A stretch of 5,003 nt of DNA from NCBI GenBank assembly GCA_016201085.1, contig JACQDO010000290.1, forward strand, positions 1-5,003. The letters are read 5' to 3'. The stretch comes from Hyphomicrobiales bacterium. Lineage in GTDB: Bacteria > Pseudomonadota > Alphaproteobacteria > Rhizobiales > Xanthobacteraceae. A program made the translations under genes and the position numbers. Under the pieces are notes generated by a model. The model had not been told where the DNA came from and ran no database searches. It saw only the letters and a program-made list of their open reading frames with translations. Below, in pieces: positions 1 through 4,017 of this stretch. Within the stretch, counting starts at the first letter, position 1. Each line of letters opens with the position of its first letter.

Positions 1-117
1 GTCCTCCGGGAACAAGCCTTGCCCAGCCTGGAACACACTGACATAGAGTGTGGCCATGGCCCCTTCGATTGGCCGCCCGCCGGCATCCTTGACCGTCCAG
101 ACGAGCGTCGGCGTCAT
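1..117 (-). CDS. Possible partial coding segment of an unrelated beta-rich (phage- or Ig-like) protein, open at the window edge
   Basis: Bases 1-117 encode no Lon residues, although the sequence right after them does. On the minus strand the frame with ATG at 117-115 stays open to the window edge, and it reads naturally: [16 protein letters not shown], then a stretch including ATLYVSVFQ. Alternating hydrophobic residues and the T-V-K-D-A-G-G-R-P turn resemble the beta-sandwich repeats of bacterial Ig-like (Big_1 type) domains and of phage tail or baseplate proteins; that is resemblance only. The same frame continues rightward into the lon sequence for a few protein-like codons (ITQIAGDM), so the true start may not be the ATG, and no ribosome binding site is visible before it. 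The plus frame here is also open but gives a low-complexity, charged, Pro-rich peptide. Function unknown; only about 39 codons are visible. Confidence 0.3.
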   Translation of the reverse strand, partial: MTPTLVWTVKDAGGRPIEGAMATLYVSVFQAGQGLFPED

Positions 118-669
118 GTCACCGGCAATCTGCGTGATGTGATGAAGGAGTCGATCTCGGCGGCGGCGTCATACGTGCGCTCGCGCGCGGTTGCCTTCGG
201 CATCGAGCCGCCGCTGTTCGACAAGCGCGACATCCACGTGCACGTGCCGGAAGGCGCGACGCCGAAGGATGGACCGTCGGCGGGCGTCGCCATGGTCACG
301 GCCATCGTCTCGGTGATGACCGGCATCCCGGTGCGCCGCGACGTCGCCATGACCGGCGAGATCACGCTACGCGGTCGCGTGCTGCCGATCGGCGGCCTGA
401 AAGAGAAGCTGCTGGCCGCCTCGCGCGGCGGCATGAAGACCGTGCTGATCCCGGAGGAGAACGCCAAGGACCTGGTGGAAATCTCCGAGACCATCAAGAA
501 GGGCCTGGAAATCGTTCCGGTCACCCGCATGGACGAAGTGCTGGCCAAGGCGCTGGTGCGCCCGCCCACGCCGATCGTGTGGGACGAGGAGAGCGCCAAG
601 CTCGCGGCCGCGGCGACCACCACCGAGCCGGTGGTGGAAGACGACGGTTCCGGTCTGACCGCGCACTGA
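118..669 (+). CDS. lon: ATP-dependent protease La (Lon), C-terminal proteolytic domain only; 5' part missing
   Basis: Lon is a cytoplasmic AAA+ serine protease that degrades misfolded proteins and regulators; in alphaproteobacteria these include cell-cycle factors such as CcrM. The 183 residues here start at [13 protein letters not shown] and cover most of the protease domain. The Ser-Lys catalytic dyad is present: the Ser of PKDGPSAG (codon 277-279) and, 43 residues later, the second Lys of GGLKEK (codon 406-408), the same spacing as Ser679/Lys722 of E. coli Lon. After the conserved part comes a short Ala/Thr/Glu-rich acidic tail ending GLTAH and a TGA. A full Lon is about 800 residues, so the N domain, the AAA+ ATPase and the beginning of the protease domain are absent. 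The frame stays open leftward through non-Lon sequence to the window edge, with a TTG at 19 that could act as a start but has no good ribosome binding site. Without the ATPase this product would not be a working Lon. Identity is certain; whether the truncation is real is not. Confidence 0.93.
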   Translation, partial: VTGNLRDVMKESISAAASYVRSRAVAFGIEPPLFDKRDIHVHVPEGATPKDGPSAGVAMVTAIVSVMTGIPVRRDVAMTGEITLRGRVLPIGGLKEKLLAASRGGMKTVLIPEENAKDLVEISETIKKGLEIVPVTRMDEVLAKALVRPPTPIVWDEESAKLAAAATTTEPVVEDDGSGLTAH

Positions 670-691
670 GCGGATCGATCGTAAACTACGG

Positions 692-718
692 CGGCGGCGC
701 CTCGGGCGCCGCCGTTTT
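692..718 (+). terminator. Rho-independent terminator of lon
   Basis: A perfect 10-bp GC stem (CGGCGGCGCC at 692-701, its complement at 705-714) with a 3-base TCG loop is followed directly by TTTT at 715-718. It lies 22 bases after the lon stop codon, the expected place for the end of the lon transcript. Confidence 0.85.
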
Positions 719-802
719 GCTGTAAAACGCGGCTTCTTCGGCGTTTGCGGCCGGTGGGTGCGTGGAAGCTACCGCCGCGCGCTCTGGCCCCACGGTTCAT
801 TC

Positions 803-831
803 TTGTGTCGACGCTCGAAATCGTTTGCAAT
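803..831 (+). promoter_or_regulatory. Weak candidate promoter for the methyltransferase gene
   Basis: Between the lon terminator and the methyltransferase start there are about 170 bases without a convincing gene. The only promoter-like pair I see is TTGTGT (803-808) and TGCAAT (826-831) with a 17-base spacer, about 57 bases before the chosen ATG. Three of six and four of six bases match the sigma-70 consensus, so this is a suggestion only. The lon terminator upstream implies that the gene needs a promoter of its own somewhere in this gap. Confidence 0.2.
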
Positions 832-888
832 GTCGCTACGACAGCGTGACGGGTGCCCGGCGCCCGCGTCTCCATGGGGTCGGCCAGC

Positions 889-1632
889 ATGTCGGTTTCT
901 TCGTCTGTCCTGAAATACCGCGCGACGGCGCAACGACTCTTCGCCGAACACGACCCCACGCAAGCGGCCACGACATGTGTCGGCGGCAATTTCATTGCGT
1001 TGGGGGAGCTTGAAGTGAAGCTCCTGCAGATGCTGGACTTCGATATGAATATGAGTATTGTCGACGTCGGTGCGGGCTGCGGCCGTCTTGCGACCGCGCT
1101 TGCTCGGCACGGATTTGCGGGGAACTATTTTGGCACGGACGTGTGCCCTGAACTTCTGAACTATGCCCGCGAGCGGCTGCCAGAGCGCTACAAGTTCGAA
1201 TTGGTCGACGGCTTCGCCATTCCCGAGCGGGATAGCGTCGCAGATTTCGTGTGTTTCTTTTCGGTATTTACTCATCTCCTGCACGAAGAGAGCTTTGTCT
1301 ACCTGAAGGACGCGTTGCGCGTGCTAAAGCCAGGCGGGCAGGTGATCGTCAGTTATCTCGATTTTGCGGTGAATGCCCATTGGCAGATTTTCGAGGTGAC
1401 GGTAGCGACCATCAACGAGACCCGAGCGGACAACGTATTTATGAGTCGCGATCTCTGGAATGCGTGGGCCGAAAAATTGGGTCTGCGCATCACGTTTTGG
1501 CAGGACGGCGGCATTCCTTTCATCGATATCGAACAGCCGATTGTCTTCGAAAATGGCGTCACCCGAACGGGCTCATCCGGGCTTGGGCCGATCGGTCAGT
1601 CGGTCATTGCGCTTGCGAAGCCATTCGCATAG
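889..1632 (+). CDS. Class I SAM-dependent methyltransferase, substrate unknown
   Basis: This 247-residue protein has the Rossmann-type methyltransferase fold. SAM-binding motif I is at residues 57-65 (IVDVGAGCG). The acidic residue that binds the SAM ribose is Asp84 in YFGTDVCPE. FELVDG (103-108) fits the adenine-binding strand, and LRVLKPGGQVIVSYL (143-157) is the typical strand before beta-5 of the Methyltransf_11/25 type. There is no signal peptide or membrane segment, so it is probably cytoplasmic. The C-terminal third (about 160-247) is not a standard domain I recognise and may form the substrate pocket. I chose the ATG at 889 because GGGG lies about ten bases before it and the protein then begins with a plausible helix; ATG 874 and GTG 853 are in-frame alternatives adding 5 and 12 residues. 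Codon use is more AT-rich than in lon or the hydrolases, which suggests acquisition. It stands alone between lon and a convergent tRNA gene, so context gives no substrate. Confidence 0.85.
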   Translation: MSVSSSVLKYRATAQRLFAEHDPTQAATTCVGGNFIALGELEVKLLQMLDFDMNMSIVDVGAGCGRLATALARHGFAGNYFGTDVCPELLNYARERLPERYKFELVDGFAIPERDSVADFVCFFSVFTHLLHEESFVYLKDALRVLKPGGQVIVSYLDFAVNAHWQIFEVTVATINETRADNVFMSRDLWNAWAEKLGLRITFWQDGGIPFIDIEQPIVFENGVTRTGSSGLGPIGQSVIALAKPFA

Positions 1633-1665
1633 CGCGCCGGTCGCAAGGCTGACGCAACGGATACC

Positions 1666-1696
1666 GCCTTCGCCCTCGGGCTGGACAAGCGAAGGC
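1666..1696. terminator. Hairpin between the convergent methyltransferase and tRNA-Val genes
   Basis: An 8-bp perfect inverted repeat (GCCTTCGC at 1666-1673, GCGAAGGC at 1689-1696) with a 15-base loop begins one base past the CCA end of tRNA-Val and 34 bases after the methyltransferase stop. Its place between convergent genes suits a two-way transcription stop, but there is no T-tract on either side, so it is not a classical intrinsic terminator. Confidence 0.35.
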
Positions 1697-1772
1697 TGGT
1701 GGGCGGTGACGGACTCGAACCGCCGACATCCTGCGTGTAAAGCAGGCGCTCTACCAACTGAGCTAACCGCCC
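1697..1772 (-). tRNA. tRNA-Val (anticodon UAC)
   Basis: The minus strand folds as a complete 76-nt cloverleaf. The acceptor stem is GGGCGGT/ACCGCCC with discriminator A and an encoded CCA (TGG at 1697-1699 on the plus strand). The D arm is GCTC...GAGC and the anticodon arm CCTGC-TTTACAC-GCAGG, with TAC as the anticodon. The T arm is GGCGG-TTCGAGT-CCGTC with one G-U pair. UAC decodes GUA and, when modified, other valine codons. It is on the same strand as the HU gene but separated from it by a terminator and a repeat, so it is probably transcribed separately. Confidence 0.97.
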
Positions 1773-1778
1773 GGCTCA

Positions 1779-1873
1779 AGCGCGATCCGGTCAGGTTGAA
1801 TCGCGCTGCGTTCCTAACATTTTGTTTGGCACGATCTTGTCCGAAAACCGGTTCCCACTTTTCGGGATCGTGC
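1779..1873. repeat. REP-like compound palindromic repeat upstream of tRNA-Val
   Basis: Two inverted repeats sit side by side. The first is AGCGCGAT (1779-1786) with ATCGCGCT (1800-1807) and a 13-base loop. The second is an imperfect long hairpin: GCACGATC (1829-1836) pairs with GATCGTGC (1866-1873), CCGAAAA (1841-1847) pairs with TTTTCGG (1859-1865), and TTGT forms a one-sided bulge. The core CCGAAAACCGGTTCCCACTT is one I recall from multicopy intergenic repeats in Bradyrhizobium and other Hyphomicrobiales; this is from memory, and the copy number cannot be seen in one window. It lies six bases from the 5' end of tRNA-Val, where a promoter would be expected. No other gene is visible between 1773 and 1998. 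Confidence 0.7.
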
Positions 1874-1917
1874 GCCTCCGTTCAATATCGTCAGCGCGCG
1901 CGCAAACGCAAGCAATC

Positions 1918-1962
1918 AAAATAAAACGGCGAGCGCGGAGCCCCTCGCTCCACACCCGCCGT
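1918..1962 (-). terminator. Rho-independent terminator of the HU gene
   Basis: On the minus strand a 16-bp stem (with three G-U pairs) closed by a 5-base loop spans 1962-1926 and runs straight into TTTTATTTT (1926-1918). It begins 36 bases after the HU stop codon. This is a textbook strong intrinsic terminator and separates HU transcription from the tRNA-Val gene downstream. Confidence 0.85.
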
Positions 1963-1998
1963 CGTTATCCCCGGAGGGTCCGGCGGCTTAAACAGCCG

Positions 1999-2328
1999 TC
2001 AGATAGATTCTTTCAATTCCTTGGAAGCGCGGAACGCGACTTTCTTGCTCGCCTTGATCTGGATCTGCTCGCCTGTAGCGGGATTGCGGCCGATACGCGC
2101 GGCACGCTTGCGCACCTGAAGGATGCCGAGACCGCCAATGCGGATACGCTCGCCTTTCTTCAAATGCTTGACGATGTTGCCGACGAAATCGCCGAGCACG
2201 GTTTCCGCCTGCTTCTTCGACATTTCATGTGCTTCAGCGAGCGCGGCCGCCAGGTGCTTCAATGTGACGGTGGGCGGTGCCGGCGCTTTAGGTGTCGTTG
2301 ACGGGGCTTTTCCTGGAACGAATGCCAT
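1999..2328 (-). CDS. hupB: HU-family nucleoid DNA-binding protein with a Pro/Lys-rich N-terminal tail
   Basis: HU proteins are small dimeric nucleoid proteins that bend DNA. The 109-residue product carries the whole HU fold: the two-helix N-terminal dimerisation part (about 22-56, TLKHLAAALAEAHEMSKKQ onward), the beta sheet (KKGERIRIGGLGILQVRKR), and the DNA-intercalating arm with its signature GRNPATGE (80-87; Pro83 is the tip proline). It ends KKVAFRASKELKES, the usual C-terminal helix. Standard HU is about 90 residues; the extra part is an N-terminal tail (residues 1-20) rich in Pro, Thr, Ala and Lys that probably is disordered and touches DNA. The start at 2328 is fixed by a strong ribosome binding site eight bases upstream; the frame stays open for 26 more codons, but these have no such site. 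The gene faces lon rather than following it on the same strand as in E. coli. The symbol rests on the family and on the neighbouring lon; separating HU from close relatives needs a search. Confidence 0.92.
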   Translation of the reverse strand: MAFVPGKAPSTTPKAPAPPTVTLKHLAAALAEAHEMSKKQAETVLGDFVGNIVKHLKKGERIRIGGLGILQVRKRAARIGRNPATGEQIQIKASKKVAFRASKELKESI

Positions 2329-2336
2329 CGGTGGGA

Positions 2337-2343
2337 CCCTCCT
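2337..2343 (-). promoter_or_regulatory. Ribosome binding site of the HU gene
   Basis: AGGAGGG on the minus strand lies eight bases before the ATG at 2328. It matches the 16S anti-Shine-Dalgarno strongly and decides the start of the HU protein at MAFVPGK rather than at the upstream in-frame ATG (2406). Confidence 0.85.
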
Positions 2344-2346
2344 ATT

Positions 2347-2420
2347 GAATCCGCGCGCTTGGCGAAACGCCAAACACATCAGCCCAAATACTCGATTCGA
2401 GCGCAATCGACTATCGATTC
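2347..2420 (-). promoter_or_regulatory. HU leader with three GANTC sites and three inverted repeats
   Basis: Within 74 bases upstream of the HU gene there are three GANTC sites (2347-2351, 2394-2398, 2416-2420). This is the motif methylated by the cell-cycle methylase CcrM in alphaproteobacteria. There are also three inverted repeats: TTGGCG-AAA-CGCCAA (2359-2373), CTCGA-T-TCGAG (2391-2401) and AATCGA-CTA-TCGATT (2405-2419). The first could form an RNA hairpin 16 bases before the ribosome binding site; the others look like operator half-sites. I could not identify a clear -35/-10 pair for HU, so the transcription start is unknown. A regulatory role is inferred from the density and position. 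Confidence 0.45.
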
Positions 2421-2473
2421 TTCACGCCAAATAAGGCTTTTTCGCAATTTTTAGGGTGGCGGACGGCTTTGGC

Positions 2474-2502
2474 TTGACTATGGGGTGGGGGGCCTTTACC
2501 TC
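2474..2502 (+). promoter_or_regulatory. Probable promoter of tRNA-Asp
   Basis: TTGACT at 2474-2479 is a near-perfect -35 box, preceded by C as is common in alphaproteobacterial stable-RNA promoters. With a 17-base spacer the -10 would be TACCTC (2497-2502), a poor match to TATAAT but closer to the relaxed TANNNC-like -10 of this class. The tRNA begins 16 bases further on. The -35 is clear; the -10 is uncertain. Confidence 0.45.
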
Positions 2503-2517
2503 CTCGGCAACGCCCGC

Positions 2518-2594
2518 GGGGGCGTAGCTCAGTTGGTTAGAGCGCTGCCCTGTCACGGCAGAGGCCGCGGGTTCGAGTCCCGTCGCTCCCGCCA
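2518..2594 (+). tRNA. tRNA-Asp (anticodon GUC)
   Basis: A complete 77-nt cloverleaf. The acceptor GGGGGCG pairs with CGCTCCC (one G-U pair), with discriminator G and CCA encoded at 2592-2594. The D arm is GCTC...GAGC and the anticodon arm CTGCC-CTGTCAC-GGCAG, with GTC as the anticodon. The T arm is GCGGG-TTCGAGT-CCCGT. It reads both aspartate codons. It is transcribed away from the HU gene and lies 63 bases before the HAD gene. Confidence 0.97.
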
Positions 2595-2615
2595 TTTTAT
2601 CAATGACTTAGCCCC

Positions 2616-2635
2616 GGTTTCGGGCGCCCGAAACC
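2616..2635. repeat. Perfect 20-bp palindrome between tRNA-Asp and the HAD gene
   Basis: GGTTTCGGGCGCCCGAAACC equals its own reverse complement over all 20 bases. It lies 21 bases after the tRNA-Asp CCA and 22 bases before the HAD start codon; TTTT follows five bases after it. It could act as a weak terminator for the tRNA (the T-run is not adjacent) or as an operator for the HAD gene. Confidence 0.6.
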
Positions 2636-2657
2636 ATAGGTTTTGGGCGATCATTTC

Positions 2658-3380
2658 ATGCTCGCAGACACCCGAATCCCCGGCGTCCGAGCCCTGTTTT
2701 TCGACGTCTTCGGCACCCTGGTCGACTTCCGGACCTCGGTCGCGCGCGAGGCCGAACGCCTGCTAAATCCCGGTGGATATCGGCTCGACTGGCTGGCTTT
2801 TGCCGATGCCTGGCGCGGCGAATACCAGCCCACGCTGGAGGAGGTGCGCGCCGGCCGGCAGCCTTACGTCAAGCTCGACGTGCTGCACCGGATCAATCTC
2901 GAACGCATCCTGCCGCGCTTCGGCCTTCCAGCATTGCCGGAGGAGACGATGCGTGAACTCAATCTCGCCTGGCATCGGCTCGACGCCTGGCCGGAGGTGC
3001 CGGCGGCGATGGCGCGGCTGAAAAAGAAATTCCTGCTGGCGCCGCTGTCGAACGGCAACATCGCGCTGATGGTCGATCTCGCGCGCCGCAACAATCTGCC
3101 GTGGGACACCATCCTCGGCGCCGACATCGCGCGCGACTTCAAGCCGAAGCCGGGCGTCTATCTCAGCGCTTGCGAAGCCCTCGATCTCGCGCCCACGCAG
3201 TGCATGCTGGTGGCCGCGCATTCGAACGATCTCGCCGCCGCCGCCGCGCTCGGCTTGCGCACGGCGCACGTCGCGCGGCCGAACGAGCACGGGCCGGGCA
3301 AAGGCGAACGCGCGCCGAACCTGCCGGTCGATGTGGCGGGCGCGGATTTGAACGATGTTGCCGACAAGCTCGGCGCGTAA
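2658..3380 (+). CDS. HAD-superfamily hydrolase, haloacid dehalogenase type II-like
   Basis: The 240-residue product is full length for 2-haloacid dehalogenase-like proteins and probably cytoplasmic. Motif I is FFDVFGTLVD, with nucleophile Asp16 and Thr20. A helical cap follows (about 25-105, including the WRGEYQPTLEEV segment). Motif II is LSNGN with Ser131, motif III FKPKPGVY with Lys162 and Tyr168, and motif IV LVAAHSNDLAAA with Asp191. True L-2-haloacid dehalogenases use Asp10, Arg41, Ser175 and Asn177 (L-DEX numbering). Here Asp10 is kept, but by my hand alignment Ser175 and Asn177 become Ala186 and His188, and I see no clear Arg41 counterpart. The substrate may therefore be something else, such as a phosphate ester; dehalogenase is a family name, not a proven activity. 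The start is the ATG at 2658; a TTG 15 bases upstream is in frame but has no better ribosome site. Codon use is GC-rich like lon. It converges on a small orphan gene with no terminator visible between them. Confidence 0.88.
   Translation: MLADTRIPGVRALFFDVFGTLVDFRTSVAREAERLLNPGGYRLDWLAFADAWRGEYQPTLEEVRAGRQPYVKLDVLHRINLERILPRFGLPALPEETMRELNLAWHRLDAWPEVPAAMARLKKKFLLAPLSNGNIALMVDLARRNNLPWDTILGADIARDFKPKPGVYLSACEALDLAPTQCMLVAAHSNDLAAAAALGLRTAHVARPNEHGPGKGERAPNLPVDVAGADLNDVADKLGA
3310..3337 (+). repeat. Direct repeat copy 1, inside the 3' end of the HAD gene
   Basis: These 28 bases match 3891-3918 at 26 positions without gaps, including 16 consecutive identical bases (TGCCGGTCGATGTGGC at 3322-3337). 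Here they encode the APNLPVDVA stretch, about 14 codons before the HAD stop. The copies are in the same orientation, 581 bases apart, and bracket the HAD tail and the whole orphan gene. Confidence 0.75.
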
Positions 3381-3422
3381 TCCTCGTGTCCCGGATGTCG
3401 CCGCCAAAACCAGGCTTACTGC

Positions 3423-3782
3423 CTACTCCAAGTCGCACTGTTCGAGAGTGAAATCGAGTTCGCCCAGTCTCACGCACGCGATTTCATTGAACAACGGTAT
3501 CGCGTGAACCAGCGCGATGACCTGGTCGCCGGGCTTGGCGCTCGCCTGAATGCTGTGCTTGGCAGTCGTAATATTGCCGTGCGATACCGGCATACCATTG
3601 ACGACCAGCATGGCGACGGCGCCCGTGTTGGGACACAAGTTGCTGCCAACATTACGAACGACCATCACGATTTCGCTGTTACCGGTCACTTTATGGGCGA
3701 CGAGCGAAGTTGCCCCCGATTCCCCGACGCCGCCTTTACCGACGACCTTACAAAGCCCGGCCTTAGTCTGAGCATCTGCCAT
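3423..3782 (-). CDS. Conserved-looking small protein of unknown function
   Basis: I do not recognise this 119-residue protein. A strong ribosome binding site (GGGAGGG, 3796-3790) lies seven bases before the ATG at 3782 and supports it as a real gene; it ends with TAG. There is no signal peptide or membrane segment. It starts MADAQTKAGLCKVVGKGG, then alternates short hydrophobic strands with turns (EIVMVVRNVG, AVAMLVVNG, QVIALVHAIPL), which suggests a compact all-beta, sandwich-like fold. Four cysteines (11, 50, 103, 116) could bind metal or form bonds, but they make no known pattern. The C-terminus is acidic (GELDFTLEQCDLE). It stands alone: convergent with the HAD gene, tandem with but far from the alpha/beta hydrolase. 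Base composition is less GC-rich than the genes on both sides, and it lies between two direct repeats, which together suggest an inserted gene. Confidence 0.75.
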   Translation of the reverse strand: MADAQTKAGLCKVVGKGGVGESGATSLVAHKVTGNSEIVMVVRNVGSNLCPNTGAVAMLVVNGMPVSHGNITTAKHSIQASAKPGDQVIALVHAIPLFNEIACVRLGELDFTLEQCDLE

Positions 3783-3890
3783 GACTCACCCCTCCCTTAA
3801 AAGTCAACAACACCACAGAAAACAACGGGAGGTAGTATAGCCTGGATTTCGCCGCGCTCAATCCTGGCGACGTGCTGTGCCCGCCGGCGA

Positions 3891-3918
3891 GCGCGCCGAG
3901 CGTGCCGGTCGATGTGGC
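3891..3918 (+). repeat. Direct repeat copy 2, upstream of the orphan gene
   Basis: This is the second copy of the 28-base repeat found in the HAD gene (26 of 28 identical). It is noncoding here as far as I can tell, though one frame gives APSVPVDVA, close to the APNLPVDVA of the HAD protein. It abuts the palindromic repeat that begins at 3918. The bases 3783-3890 before it hold nothing I can identify apart from the leader of the orphan gene. Confidence 0.7.
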
Positions 3919-4006
3919 CCCGCGAAAGCGGGGACCCATACGCCGTGCCCTATCGACAGACTGCGGAGTATGGGTCCCGGCCCTCGCGCAAATGCGCTCG
4001 GCCGGG
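3918..4006. repeat. Compound palindromic (REP-like) intergenic repeat
   Basis: Three nested or adjacent inverted repeats occupy this stretch. CCCCGC-GAAA-GCGGGG (3918-3933) is a tight GNRA-type hairpin. GGGACCCATAC (3931-3941) pairs with GTATGGGTCCC (3968-3978) over 11 bp. CCCGGCC (3976-3982) pairs with GGCCGGG (4000-4006) around an inner GCGC-AAAT-GCGC. The motif TATGGGTCCCGGCC next to GCCGGGACGA is one I remember as frequent between genes in Bradyrhizobium-like genomes. It ends 11 bases from the alpha/beta hydrolase stop codon and may serve as its transcript end or protect its mRNA, although it has no T-tract. Confidence 0.75.
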
Positions 4007-4017
4007 ACGACAGTGCA

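Noticed and set aside
114..995. Long minus-strand reading frame of 293 codons opposite lon
   Set aside because: It is antisense to the conserved Lon protease domain and spans the lon terminator; its product is low-complexity and Ser/Arg-rich, as expected from the opposite strand of a GC-rich gene.
720..1772. Integrative element inserted at tRNA-Val and carrying the methyltransferase
   Set aside because: An insertion into the tRNA 3' end should leave a copy of that end near 720-770. Only GGTGGG is shared there, no integrase is present and the tRNA is intact, so att sites are not supported.
2329..2406. Longer HU protein starting 26 codons upstream
   Set aside because: The extra codons run through the leader hairpin and the ribosome binding site; AGGAGGG placed eight bases before the inner ATG fixes the start at 2328.
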